Assembly: GCA_015227615.1 (NCBI GenBank)
Contig: JAALGZ010000013.1
Span: 1,054,001-1,118,000, forward strand
From: Labyrinthula sp. Ha
Lineage: Eukaryota; Sar; Bigyra; Labyrinthulida; Labyrinthulaceae
Direction: 5' to 3'
Length of the DNA stretch: 64,000 bases
Part shown: piece by piece, positions 13,888-25,057 of the stretch
Numbering within the stretch: position 1 is the stretch's first letter
Layout: each line of letters opens with the position of its first letter
Notes under the pieces: model-generated
Seen by the model: only the letters and a program-made list of their open reading frames with translations
Told to the model about the DNA's origin: nothing
The model's database searches: none
Made by a program: the position numbers and the translations under genes

Positions 13888-16800
13888 TTGCTATACTGGT
13901 AGTTTTTGAATGTGAGTTATTGTCTAATTACGTGTTGTATATGAGAAGCTGGTTTAGTAATTAACTACTCATAAATCATAAAGTATTATTTATTCTTGTC
14001 TCTTGTAGAATAAGTGCACACAGTTTATACTAACGAGAATGTTAACTATGATTGGCATTGTAGAATAAACACAGTCGAAATATGATCAAACTCTCGGCGT
14101 AACCCAGAAAATTCTTGTTTCTTGGCATTTTGCTTACCTGCAGCAACTATGCGTTACTAGAGTAGCAGTGATAATTTTAATCCATCAACTTCAACGTCAA
14201 TTATCATGTACAATGCACAGTTTCCCATTTTCGTGATTTCAATAGTGGGAACTAGAAAGCACGAACCACTTGCACACGCTCTTCATTATATCTTATAAAG
14301 TTTCTTGTGCTGTTTGCGTTATTTTTTTTAATCTTGAATTGGTTTTTACCAAGTTCCATGCACACGTTTCTTTCTGGTATAAAGGTGGGACAACAGTTTG
14401 TTTTTGTTCTGTTTTGGATCGCAGATATATTGGGCAAAACAAATGAGCATTCGAGAAACAAGAAGTAAACGAGACGAGATAGTTGATACTTTCTTGAACA
14501 CAATATAATTTGAAAGCAGAATTCTCTATCATCAATGAACAGTATAAAGAATAGAAAAATATTCATAGATAAAGGAGATCACAGTCGAATTTAGTTGGAA
14601 ACTTGCTCTGTTATGATCAGAATAGTTATTTATAAGAATGTTCAAGGTTGAACATAATGAAGAATTAACAATGTTCCTAATAAAGCTTGAGCAGATAATT
14701 GTTACTTAGTCTTGAAAAATAGTGAGCTCACAACAATAAAGTGAAATTTAAAGAAACTTGAGCAGTTTTTTTAAAGACTTAGTAATCACATATAATAAAA
14801 GTTTTGCGGAAATGAGAATGTTTGATAATCTGCGGTCTTCAGAGAAAAAGAATGAAATCATATTTAAAAGCTCATTGGGCATGAGGAATAAATCTTACAG
14901 GAGATTTGAACTGATCTTTGTTAAGTTGGTGTGTTGGTTATGAAGAATGAGTATTTCATATTAGCACCATTATGTTGAGATAAGCTCTTTGTCCCCAACT
15001 GCACTGGTGGCAAACCAAGTAGACACTATTATTTATACTAAATGGGGTCTTGACGATAATTTATTCATTAATTCCAATTTACTCTATGGAAACTAGGCTC
15101 AGATTTATTTCCACTTTTCTTTCGGTTGGTGAAAAGTGCATCTCCGGTTGAAATATTGATAGGTTCTTTGCCTAGGCCTTAGCTTATCGAACAAATTAAC
15201 CCAGGCACCCAAACGAGAGAAATCATGTATTTTACTATGAATGGCCGAATGAAGATTTTTTGTATCAGAAGAAATATATTTGGAATCCAATGTTGAGAAC
15301 CTCTGAGTCTGCAGCTTCACAATTTTTTATCCAGTATCAATATAGTTAAGTTTCTGCTCTGAGTGAAGTCAAAGCATTGTAGCTAGGTTGAAGAATCCAG
15401 AAGGTAGTTGTTTTGTTAAATACAAAGGAGGCCGTGATAACTAACATCTATATCAATATTTGTTTATTGAGAACCAGGTATTATAGGGTTGTTCTAAGGC
15501 TTCAATTCTTCGAATACTGGTTCAATCCTGTTAGTTTATATATTCTTTGGTTTTTGAAAGTTAATGTGGTCTTCAACCGAGTCAATCTTCATATACCTAA
15601 AGAGCACTCAGTTAATTATTATAAATTGCTAGTAAATATAAATAGTAGTAAAGGAATAATGTTTCAATGAATAAATTTCTATTTGCCAGATGCATTACAT
15701 TGAAGATCCTTAAAGAGAAGCTAAGGTTGCTGTCTTCTGCTATCTGTTTGAAACAATGTGTATGGGGCTCTAATGGGATTCATGGCACATCTTGCTGGGT
15801 TAATCAACCAGTTCGTTTCACAAAAATATTTAGTACATCTGTTAATCTTCAAGTCTTAAACCCTTGGGATTTGTCGCTGCAGGTCAATTATTAAAGTATA
15901 TAAGTCTTGGGGGAAACTTTATAATAGGTTAGTTCTTTTTAAGGACTGTTTTCAAGCTGTGCTCATATTAAGAAACTAAGAGCTCTCATTGTGAAATGTT
16001 ACAATTTTTTTTATCTTTTCAAAGCTCTGAAATTTTCACTACGATTGTCTTTAAAGTTTCTATGAAGAGAACGTCTATAAGGAATTCAGGAATTCTTAGA
16101 TGCTCTTTAGCATGACATATATACCAAGAAGCTACTTGCTTCACCACATCTCAAAAATCTTAATTCTTGAAATGAAGAAATCATGTCCTAGAAATTGTAT
16201 TGTTTTCAAAACTATGTATCGTTTATAGCTTAAAAGTTTTGCCAAAGCCTCTGCTCATATGATCATGACAATATATATATGTAGTTATCGTCTTGTGTTA
16301 TTTACTAGCCTAAATAAGAGGCAGTTCTTTTTAAATTATTAAAAATACTCTAATATGAGGATGATATTCTGGAAGTATTTAATCAAATAAGATTTTTTTT
16401 TGTCTCGCTACATTACATAACGAATTCTTCAAAGTATTTTTTACGAATTATCCTTTTATAAAACTTTACGAAATTGAGACCCCCCCCAAGTTTAGTAGTT
16501 AACCGCTCAGTCCTGCAAAGCTTCATGTCGAAAATATCAGCGGATGTTTGAATTCTGGTAGGAACATGGAACGACGATATCTTTTCGTTAGAAAATGATT
16601 CGTTTTTCATTGTACAACCAATTATTCAGTCATTTTTGTTCCAAAGACGCTATAGCATGGACTTTAAAATTTGACTAGGGAGGTAACTATTAAATCGGCC
16701 AAGTTTACTACCACATATGAATAGTGATATTTTGCACATAGAAATCTACCGAAAAAAGAGTTATGGTTGGAGTAATAGCATATTAGAAAGATTGAAACCT

Positions 16801-18419
16801 TGTACTAAGAATTTGGCATCGGATGGGTTTCATACTCCATGAAGGTGTGGAACGACATTATTATATAAATGTTAGAGAGAACACATATTTAGAGACCATA
16901 AAGCCTTATGAAATACAAATTAACCGACGGCTGAGTATATTCCAGACTTCCGAAGTTTTATGCCCTAATGTGCAAAATGCAAATTCTTAGTAAACTCGCT
17001 CTCTAGCATGAATTGCCCCAGCTACCACAAGTGCCTAATTAAATTAATCGAAATGATTTTCAACAGGTGTATCCAGGAACTGTAGTTTAGTTTCACTTGG
17101 TAGAGACCTTGCAATCGGTATTCATATTTTCACATGAAAAAGCTGTGGCTAATGTTCATATTAGGTGCTATCTAAGAATTTTCTAAGATAGTTGCGTTAT
17201 GTAGAATCCTGACATTGCAATTAAGGAAACAACATTATCTAGAGCTTTGCAAAGTATTTTTACTTGTTTTTTGGCTACTAATTTTGTACTATTATATCAC
17301 ATTTTATTTCACAACATTCTGCAGAAGAAGTGATATTATAATTAAGAGGTGTTATTGAAGTGTGCTTTGATCTTCGGCAGTAAAATACGCAATGAAATTT
17401 TAATTTACACATAGGATATGAATTGAATAACAAGATTATTTTACCAACCAATTTTCTTCAAATAATAAAATACAGTACCTTTTTAAATGTTTTTTTTGGC
17501 ACTTATTCTTACATTCAAACTATATGAGAATTGAGTAAAAATATGGTTTCATACTTAGAGTAAGGTTCTACTTTACTTTGTAAGCAGCATATAAGTTACT
17601 GTAACAATAAAAAGTGTTCTTCAGTTTTCGACAATTTATCAGGAAGTAGCGGTACCTTGGGAAAATAAAATAACAGTTACAATATCCCCCGGGTCGTCCA
17701 TATTCTACAATATTTGGAAGATATTGCGTCTTACTTTTCTTGAGAAATGTTCAGAAAACTTATTATCTTCTGTGCAGATGATAATTTGCATAAAAAATTA
17801 ATGATACCGCTCAATAAGACAGTCGCTGTATGTTGCTTGAGTTTGTGGGTTAGTTTGTTGCTTAATGAAATAAAACTCCTAATGGGCTTAGAGTATGCTT
17901 CAAAGACATCTAATTATATTAGATAACCATTATTTATAATAATTTTATTGTATAATGCTTAAGAAATCTCAAACAATTTCCCCTTTATCTATTTCAGACA
18001 CTATTTTTTCATGATATTACTTTCATACCTAGAAGGAACCCTGGATATTGACCAGCCATGTCTTAAACTTTTATTATTAGAAAATTTTTATGTGAGAAAA
18101 ATTACTGCACTATGAATTAATTTACAGTTAAAACTAACAAACATGATCATAACTATTTTCAATAACCAGCATGCACTATTTAAAGCGTAGATAATCATTG
18201 TACAAGAACAAACACGGTCTAGTGCATAGTTGATACATCGAGATATCTTTGCATTTTCGTGGTAATGTATACTCTAAAACCAAACCATTTATAAGAAGAA
18301 ATATATATCTACTTCAAATCAAACTATAAGTACATATTAGACTTACAGGGTTTTGTACTTTTTAGAAAAATATTATAGATGCATATGGAAATTAATTTTC
18401 CTGGATTAAATAAATATCA
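13888..18419. other. Intergenic AT-rich DNA, no supported gene
   Basis: Between the proline-rich gene and the peptidase I see only short open frames on both strands, such as 14252-14566 (-) and 15413-15670 (+), with aromatic- and Ile-rich composition and no motifs. A run of eight or more C residues lies near 16481-16489. No RNA gene or clear repeat was found. Confidence 0.55.
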
Positions 18420-20036
18420 ATGGTATATTACCATACAATTATGAAACCATGGAAAGCAGTATTTACAGGAAAGAATCTCGCTGTTCGAAATGTATTAGGT
18501 CTTGATCAACTTGAAAAACAATCAATCCAGTACATAAAAAATATAAAAGAACGTATCGAGGCTAAAAATATTGTCCAGATGATTGACTATATATCTGATT
18601 CAGTGTGCTCTGTTGTGGATCTTGCTGAATTCTTAGCCCACAATCACAAACAAAAACAGTGGAGAGATAAAGGAGCTGCGGTTTCAAATAATCTTCAGCA
18701 AGAAATCTCATTCTTAAATACTGATAAAAATTTATTCCGTGATCTAACAAGTTTTATCAACTCCCCCAGTTTTCTAAAGTCCTCGCAAGAAACAAGACTA
18801 GTCGCAAAAAGTTTTCATCACAGTTTCTTCGTAAATGGAGCTAAACTTTCATCCGAGAATAAAGGAATTTTTAATAGAGCAAGCATTCAAGAACAGGAAC
18901 TCTGTCTGAAGTATCTAAATAGCGTTGGAAAAAATCAAGAAAGGAATGCACGTGAAACAGCTGTGAAACTGATCAGCACGCGAACAAAGAAGGCTAATCT
19001 TTTGGGATATAGCACTTTTGCTGATTTAGCTCTGAGTGAACATGAACTCAAAAATTCCAGAAACGTCCATTATCTTCTAAACTCATCTGCTGAAGAAAAC
19101 ATGTTGTCAAATACTTCCGAGACCTTATTTTGCTCTGAGGGATACCAGCTTAATTTGGAGAAGTCAATTACTATAAAAGAAATGCTGATGCTCCTAGAAA
19201 TTACCTTGAAAAAAATATTTTCTTTTGATATCTCTTTGGAAAAAAATGAACACTGTATATTCTCAGATGATGCAATTTGGGTGATTCTGAAGAACAAAGA
19301 CGAAAATGTTGGTTTCTGTTGCTTGGATCTATTTCATAGAAACGAAAAAACTCTTTCACCCGCAACTTTTCAACTTCAGGCATCTCATAAATCAAATAAT
19401 TATTCTGCTCCTGTATGTGCTTTAGTTACATCTTTTGCTCGTAGTATATTTTCCCGAAATCCCTTTCATATAAACTCTCTTTCCACCTTATTGAAACAGA
19501 AAATTACTTTGCAAGATGCAATTTTATTTTTTCATGAGTTTGGTCATGTCTTACACTGTTTATTACCAAGAACTCAGTATCAACATCTCTCCGGAACTCG
19601 ATGCACTACTGATCAAGCGGAAATTCCATCTACTCTCTTTGAGCAATTCTTGTGTAACTACAGTATTTTTCGAAGCCTACATGGTGATGAGACAGCAAAA
19701 AGCTTCTTTGTAAAGGCACGTGATACATATTCTGTGAAATGTTTCTTGCAAAGGGAGGTCGAAAAAGCAAAATTCGATTTAGATTTGCATTGTGTAGAGG
19801 AACGTTTCTTGGGGGATGTTATTGAAGAAGGGAGATTGAAGGGATTTCAAGTAGAAAACTTTCCTCACCTAGTGGATTATCCAGCATCGTATTATTCATA
19901 TGTCTTTGCTAAGCAAAAGGTGAGTCAAAAGATACAAGACGCTTTGAATCACGATAGTGTCTCCAAAGATGAAAAAGAGCAGTTGCTTCAATTGCAACAC
20001 TCCTTTCTAGAAACGCTAAAACTAGACGAAAACTAA
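18420..20036 (+). CDS. M3-family oligopeptidase, mitochondrial intermediate peptidase-like
   Basis: A 538-residue zinc metallopeptidase. The active-site motif HEFGH lies at residues 372-376, followed by a segment closely like the mitochondrial intermediate peptidase (MIP/Oct1) core (YQHLSGTRC, then AEIPS), which places the third zinc ligand at Glu401, 29 residues after the first His as in thimet oligopeptidase. A C-terminal YPASYYSY segment (about 487-494) supplies the substrate-binding tyrosines. MIP removes an octapeptide from imported precursors after the main processing peptidase has cut. The start is fixed by an in-frame stop at 18411-18413; Met8 is an alternative. Residues 1-28 carry Lys9, Lys12, Lys18 and Arg23 and no acidic residue, which fits a short targeting sequence. 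The protein is well below the roughly 710 residues of animal MIP: the leader is short and the stretch around residues 150-180 is contracted. It could instead be a divergent cytosolic M3 peptidase. Confidence 0.85.
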   Translation: MVYYHTIMKPWKAVFTGKNLAVRNVLGLDQLEKQSIQYIKNIKERIEAKNIVQMIDYISDSVCSVVDLAEFLAHNHKQKQWRDKGAAVSNNLQQEISFLNTDKNLFRDLTSFINSPSFLKSSQETRLVAKSFHHSFFVNGAKLSSENKGIFNRASIQEQELCLKYLNSVGKNQERNARETAVKLISTRTKKANLLGYSTFADLALSEHELKNSRNVHYLLNSSAEENMLSNTSETLFCSEGYQLNLEKSITIKEMLMLLEITLKKIFSFDISLEKNEHCIFSDDAIWVILKNKDENVGFCCLDLFHRNEKTLSPATFQLQASHKSNNYSAPVCALVTSFARSIFSRNPFHINSLSTLLKQKITLQDAILFFHEFGHVLHCLLPRTQYQHLSGTRCTTDQAEIPSTLFEQFLCNYSIFRSLHGDETAKSFFVKARDTYSVKCFLQREVEKAKFDLDLHCVEERFLGDVIEEGRLKGFQVENFPHLVDYPASYYSYVFAKQKVSQKIQDALNHDSVSKDEKEQLLQLQHSFLETLKLDEN

Positions 20037-20530
20037 TTTTGAACTGCCAGGATTGGAGCTCTACTTTGTTCAAGAATATTTTCGAATGTGTTTTTCATTA
20101 TTTCCCAGTAGGGATATAACGAAACGTATCAAAAAAAATGGGAAACGGGAAAACTTACACAGTCGCATGGCTAGCATGCTAAAGGTTGATATCAAAGTAA
20201 AAAGCGCATAAAATATCCCAGGCGTCAATGCACCAGGATTCTGTATACAGCAACATTTTGTCATACCTCTATTGTAAAAGTGTTCCAAAATAGTCGGTAG
20301 TACTGTCGTTTTACAACTATGACTAACGTTGCGTTTTTTCTAGAACACGGAACATTCTTTTTCCGGGGTTCTTTTTTAGTTTACGCATTTTGACGGCACT
20401 TGTTATTTATGTTATTCTTACTGTATTCATGCGAAGAGTAAAAAGTCCTATTTTATGTTAAGTACTTTCTAACTAGTTGTAAAACGAAAAGCAAACACAA
20501 ATTGTATTACAACAGACGCGAAGATTAAGA
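20037..20530. other. Intergenic spacer after the peptidase gene
   Basis: About 490 bases with no supported gene. It should hold the peptidase 3' UTR and possibly the promoter of the decayed gene that follows. No clear polyadenylation signal or promoter motif could be picked out. Confidence 0.4.
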
Positions 20531-21061
20531 ATGAAAATATGTCCTGATAAAGCTCTAAAGCTTTTAAGCCAGGCTTACGAAGATAGACCAGCAAGCAGGG
20601 TGCCTTTGAGGGAGTCTGCATCACCAATTCATCCCCATGTAACTTTATACTATGCAAAAACAATACATACAAGAGATTTTTTCAGAGCGCGAGTGTGCCA
20701 AACAAACCTGGTTCAAGATATTTGGAGAAAATATGAACTTGCACCACAATGGTCGTACTCGAAAAAGCACTTTTTTCTGGGAAGTTTCAGGGGTACCATA
20801 AATCGAATGGAAAGGTGTATTGGAGCAAGGATGTAAATTTGGAGTGGTTCGGAGAGGGATGTCCAGGTTAAAAAAAAGTATTAGGTACCGACATATGTCT
20901 GGAAACCAGTTTGAAGGTTGTATTTATAACCTTGTCTTGGCATCCAGCAATAGAGCTGGGTTTGTAATAGTAAAGTCAGTTCCAGCGCTCGTGAACATTT
21001 GGAAGAGAGTAGAGTTGAGCAATACCTTTCAGCAAGAGAGTCCAGGCCTAACTTGTAAAAA
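20531..21061 (+). pseudogene. 5' part of a decayed host gene, cut by a LINE
   Basis: Coding-like DNA upstream of the LINE. An ATG frame runs 20531-20836; a second frame is open from 20802 to the LINE junction. Over about 20660-20790 a third frame is also open and reads as well-composed protein (TWFKIFGENMN, then NGRTRKSTFFW), and coding character then appears to move to another frame (NGKVYWSKDVNLEWFGEGC) near 20800-20870. This pattern suggests an old gene with at least two frame changes. I do not recognise the protein. The frame entering the LINE from the left continues in phase on its right side at 25058, so the LINE landed in a reading frame that was open then. The rest of the gene could alternatively be a chance open stretch. 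Confidence 0.45.
21048..21061 (+). repeat. Left target-site duplication of the LINE
   Basis: CTAACTTGTAAAAA is repeated exactly at 25044-25057, right after the 3' tail of the LINE. A perfect 14-bp direct repeat is what target-primed reverse transcription leaves. The first four or five bases could be microhomology with the TTAACTAA-type tail, so the firm duplication is at least 9 bp. Confidence 0.75.
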
Positions 21062-21102
21062 AGTTTTTGGGAAACGGAAAATTTGGAAACAAAGAAACCG
21101 TT

Positions 21103-22167
21103 ATGAGTACCGGCAACACTCAGGCAGTCGAAAAACAGTCACCAGTCAATGAAGCGCAAGATTCCAGAACAATTTCAATTGTTTCTGTGAATGTTGACCG
21201 TCTCACCTCCTACAAGCTCAGGTCTATCGAGGAATATGCCCTAACTGTCGATATAAACGTCCTTGCAATACAGGAAGTTGGTAGTAAAGGAGCGGAATAC
21301 CTTGAAAGAGCGAGCTTCTCTAAACTAAACTGGTTTACAACAGATATCTCTAAGAACAAAGACACAGAAAAAAAGAAAATTAACATTTTAGCAATATATT
21401 TCAGCAGTAATATGGACAAGGAAGCAGAAAAAGTATTTGTTGAGAATAGAATTTTAGATGTTAAAACTAAACTTAACTCTAGAAGCTACTTTATCATCAA
21501 TATCTATGCACCACATGCAGGAAAAACAGCGAAAGAGTACAGCCAGTTCCTAACAAGACTCCATAAAGCGATCTCACTGAAAAGGAAGAAAGACCTCATG
21601 ATAATCCTAGGTGAGTGGAACGCACAAATACTACACAAAGAAGTGACCAGCAACGGAAACTACGGATACACGACAAGAACGAACAGGAACGGCAAAATAC
21701 TTCGGGACTTTTTGAACAAGTACAATCTGGCCATCGCCAACTCATACTTCGCTACTGGTGCAAAGAATACAAATAGTCATGTAACATACTATTCAAAGCA
21801 TAAGAATAATCAGAAACGCTCAGAAATAGATTTCATCATAGCGTGTAAAGGCAGCACCCCACTATTCCGAAAAATTCGGATAAAAAGGATACTAGGAGAG
21901 AAAATCCACAATAGAACAGAGTTTGATCATCAACCAGTTGAAGCACTAGTCTCACAAAAGTTCAGGAAATACTCCAACCAAAACCCAAAGATGCATCGAA
22001 ACTACAAAGAGTTCTTCAAAATTGACGCAAATCGTTGGAAACTAAACGAAGAAATACGACAAGGTTTCGAAAAAGAAATAACCAAGCTCCCACCATCCAA
22101 CAACTCTGGAAAACAGCCAAGACTAAACTTTCCAAATGTCCAAGTCAACAATGAAGAAAACCATTAA
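21103..22167 (+). pseudogene. LINE endonuclease domain, first part of the ORF
   Basis: Starts at ATG 21103, 42 bases inside the element. The exonuclease-endonuclease-phosphatase fold is shown by an early Asn (SVNVDRL), the metal-binding Glu in AIQEVG, the YAPH segment, GEWNAQ, IDFIIA and a terminal FDHQPV. This enzyme would nick the target to prime reverse transcription. Two usual residues differ: the Asp of the GDFN motif is Glu (GEWN), and the Ser of SDH is Phe (FDH). These may be clade features or decay. The frame closes at 22167 just past the overlap with the next frame. Confidence 0.8.
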
Positions 22168-22492
22168 GAACTGTATCCCACTGGTAGCACATGAACGACT
22201 CTACAGAACATCTTCAGAGAGAACAGAAACTCTATTTGAATTAAGAAGAAGACTGTGGAAATCTCTAACTGAAAATGAATCTAAGATACTAAAAAAGATG
22301 ATAAGAAAAAGTACCTTGAATGGCTACAAAACCTGGCTGGACCTCCAAGTAAGAAGAATAGATACAGCTATGGCAAAAAATGATATCCATGAAGCTTTCA
22401 AACAAACGGAAAGGATAGTAGGGAAAAAGCGTAAACCTCAACGCACAATTACCATGGAAGATGGGAAGTACCTAAACGATAAAAACGAATAA
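22136..22492 (+). pseudogene. LINE linker between endonuclease and RT
   Basis: A Lys/Arg-rich, helical-looking segment of about 118 codons, one frame over from the endonuclease part and overlapping its end by 32 bases. LINE ORF2 proteins have a basic linker of this kind between endonuclease and RT. Frame changes at both ends separate it from its neighbours. No catalytic motif is expected here. Confidence 0.65.
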
Positions 22493-22494
22493 AA

Positions 22495-22983
22495 GTATTC
22501 CAAGAATACCTTGAACTCACTCAAAGGAACAGGGAAGGAAACATCATGGACACTGAACTGGATATTCCTGAAGCGAAAGCTGAAGATATCGATATATCTC
22601 CTCCGACTCTAGAAGAACTTGAAGGCACGGCGAAAACACTAAAAAACTATAAAGTGCCTGGGCCCGATGGAATCACAAACGAAGTCCTAAAGAATAACAA
22701 AATGGTATTGAAATACTTGCAGCAACTTGCAGAAGAACTATTTTTAGATCCAAGTGGCCTGAACAAAGATGAGCTTAAATCTCTCTTTCTACTGGGAACA
22801 TCATCTTCCTATACAAAAAAGGAAACCATCAACTTCCTTCCAACTAGAGGCCAATATCCTTGCTTAACACTTCTTACAAACTAATCACTAAAATAATAAA
22901 CAATAGACTAAAGAATATCCTGGAAAGAACAGTAGGAAACTACCAGTCTGGATTTAGAGAGAATACGGGAACTAGACAAAAAT
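22495..22983 (+). pseudogene. LINE RT N-terminal fingers region
   Basis: The frame holding VFQEYLELT and an ATG at 22546 contains the RT entry motif VPGPDGITNEVLK. Past about 22830 the homology moves to another frame, which reads RPISLLNTSYKLITK and then NYQSGFRENTGTRQ, the standard RT motifs 2 and 2a, and ends in a stop near 22995. So this 490-base block carries the N-terminal RT motifs in two frames, evidence of at least one internal frame change. Confidence 0.75.
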
Positions 22984-22993
22984 TCAACTCCTC

Positions 22994-24352
22994 TTGAACC
23001 GCTGTAAACTCAGCCAAATAGACAACTCGAAGATACTATGTCTCTTTATAGATTTCAAAAAAGCTCTTGACTCTTGTAAACATCCTTTCCTTGAGCTTAG
23101 CTTAAATGAGAGAAAAGTTCCTGCTAACTTTATCAATATAATCCTTTACCTATATGAATATGCTGCAGTTCAAGTGAAGATAGGAAAAGATATAAGTGAC
23201 AGAGTAGAAATAAACAAAGATGTGTTACAAGGTGATTCACTCAGCCCCACGTTATTTGTACTTTTGCTAGACTCTTTGCTTCGACGGATAATAAAGAAAA
23301 TAAACTTGAACTTTCCAGAAGCAGAATTCTCCTTTCAAAACATTCTTGGATTTGCTGACGACCTTTGTATCATGAGTAAAGACAGAAACATCTTGAAACA
23401 CTTTGTGCACTATACAGAAGAGCTCTCACAATTGTCTGGCCTAAAGATAAATACGCAGAAAACTCAACTCATGGGAATAGTCAGGAGAAGAAAGCTCAAA
23501 GATAAGCTTTCAGACACTGCAATACAACAACTGGTCAATAAACACACCTGCACGTCTTGTTCCAGAAACTTCTCGTCAAAAGATGCCCTTGTAGGACATA
23601 AAGCACAGTGTCTTGGACCGGGGACTGCGTTAGTTCGAAGTAGAAAGGGCACTACAGCAGTTGCTGCAGCTGAACTAAACTTCCTCTACAAAAACATCCC
23701 AATAGAAGAAAACCTGGAAACCAACCTTGGAACCATCAAAGGAGTAAAAACCTTTAGATATCTTGGAGTGGATATAACAGCAGCAGCTGAAACCCACGTT
23801 AACCCATCCGCTAGAATACGCGCTGCACAGGAAACTCTTCGGAAACTGCAACCGATACTGAGGAATAATATGCTGACTGCCAGAAGGAAGAAGAACATAG
23901 TCAAAGCACTTGTGGTCTCAAAAATCCAATATGGAAGCGAGTTCTGGAACATGGAAAACAAAGATACATCCAAAGCCTTGAACAAACTCTCTAGAGATAT
24001 AAAACGCACCCTCCTCCAACCTAATCCAACACAGCCACTTGAACACACGAAACAGGCCAATACCCTCAAAGCCGGTGATATAAACATCCTAAAAATATTA
24101 AAGGAAAAACAAAAAAGCTGGCTGGAAACATGCACAACGGCAGATATAGATATGGAACTGGCGGAATCCTCAAGGAAACTTGAAGCATATCTTTCTCCAC
24201 AAACTGCTACTCCAACTGAAGACTTGAACGTACCACTGGAGCATATAAGAGAAGAACTAGAACACCATGAACCACGCCCTCCCCTTCACCCGCCACCACC
24301 CGGGGAGAACATGCTAACCCCACCACAAACGACACCACAAACAACACCTTAG
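22994..24352 (+). pseudogene. LINE RT palm and thumb, CCHC finger and C-terminus
   Basis: A 452-codon frame with RT motif A (LFIDFKKALDS), motif B (QGDSLSPTLF), motif C (LGFADDLC, with Phe for the common Tyr) and motif D (GLKINTQKT). After motif D comes a zinc-finger-like element, CxxC followed by HxxxxC (CTSCSRNF, then HKAQC), then a KTFRYLGVDI segment and the thumb. The last 50 residues are Pro/Thr/His-rich. The listed start is a TTG and not a true initiation site; the piece is the downstream part of the single LINE ORF. The catalytic aspartates are present. Confidence 0.85.
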
Positions 24353-24673
24353 CTTATCACTCGATAAAATTCCCATGTGCATTTAAGGTAACTTCGACCC
24401 TCGGTTGCTTCTTGGATGGATAGCTGGAGCATGCTTATCTGGATCTCTTCATAAACCACGATTATCTTGTAAAATAGAATGATGAGCGACAGTAGAAGTA
24501 AAAAACTGGTGCAGGACATCTCGATATGATCAATAAAGGAACTTGAAACAATTTATTTGACATCAGGAACACTGGATATGACGCACGACAATATCTCAAT
24601 CTCTTTCATGATTTCTTGCGTGATTTGTTAATTTCGATTTGGATTATCCACAAATTTTGGCAAATCACGATTT

Positions 24674-24771
24674 TGGAAAATCACTATCTAGGAAGATCAA
24701 ATGCGATAAATGAGTACAACGGGAAAACTATCGTGATCAGACCAATAGTGTCCCAAAGTCCCGAAAACCAG
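24674..24771 (+). repeat. 3' UTR tandem repeat, unit 1
   Basis: This 98-bp unit recurs at 24801-24898 with a period of 127 bp and only scattered mismatches; the block GAGTACAACGGGAAAACTAT is identical in both. Only one unit is present in the truncated copy at 57.6 kb, so the duplication is variable within the family. Confidence 0.85.
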
Positions 24772-24800
24772 ATGATAATGATCCAGACCTACACAAGTAC

Positions 24801-24898
24801 TGGGAAACCACTATTCTGGGAGATCAAGTGCGATAAATGAGTACAACGGGAAAACTATCGTGATCGTGCCAATAGTGTCTCGAAATCCCACAAACCAG
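24801..24898 (+). repeat. 3' UTR tandem repeat, unit 2
   Basis: Second copy of the 98-bp unit, starting TGGGAAACCACTATTCTGGG and ending AAACCAG. The 29 bases between the two units look like a degenerate join. Confidence 0.85.
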
Positions 24899-25043
24899 TT
24901 TAGTTTAGTGACAGTAGGAGCACGGGACGGGAAGCTTCCCTAGTGAGCGGCGGACCGGCATCGGACCCTAAGATAAACGCATAGGCGGATTTGCAGATAT
25001 AGTACCTTACTCCCACCTTAACTATTAACTAACTATTAACTAA

Positions 25044-25057
25044 CTAACTTGTAAAAA
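25044..25057 (+). repeat. Right target-site duplication of the LINE
   Basis: Exact partner of 21048-21061. It follows the tandem TTAACTA tail directly. Confidence 0.75.

Larger units (their letters stand above)
21062..25043 (+). mobile_element. Full-length but broken LINE (APE-type, RTE-like)
   Basis: A 3982-bp non-LTR retrotransposon between 14-bp target-site duplications. In order it has about 40 bases of leader, an APE-like endonuclease (from ATG 21103), a linker, a reverse transcriptase (RT) with all core motifs, a CCHC finger, a proline-rich C-terminus ending at 24352 and a 3' UTR of about 690 bases that ends in short tandem TTAACTA units. A short leader, one long ORF, RT motif B of the QGDSLSP form and a short tandem-repeat tail all favour an RTE-like clade; I see no RNase H and no separate ORF1. 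The single ORF is divided by about four frame changes or stops (near 22140-22167, 22490, 22830-22880 and 22980), so this copy cannot make its own protein. Clade assignment needs a phylogeny. Confidence 0.85.
24353..25043 (+). repeat. LINE 3' UTR and tail
   Basis: Non-coding 3' end of the LINE. It contains two 98-bp direct repeats, a perfect 12-bp palindrome (GGGAAGCTTCCC, 24929-24940) and ends in tandem TTAACTA-like units next to the target-site duplication. Its second half, from about 24622, is clearly related to the truncated copy at 57602-57873, which defines it as part of the element and not host DNA. Confidence 0.8.

Noticed and set aside
14252-14566. 104-codon minus-strand frame
   Set aside because: Composition is Phe/Ile/Asn/Lys-heavy, two frames are open together, and no domain is visible.
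23686-24135. 149-codon minus-strand frame within the LINE
   Set aside because: It is antisense to the RT thumb region, which has clear homology on the plus strand.
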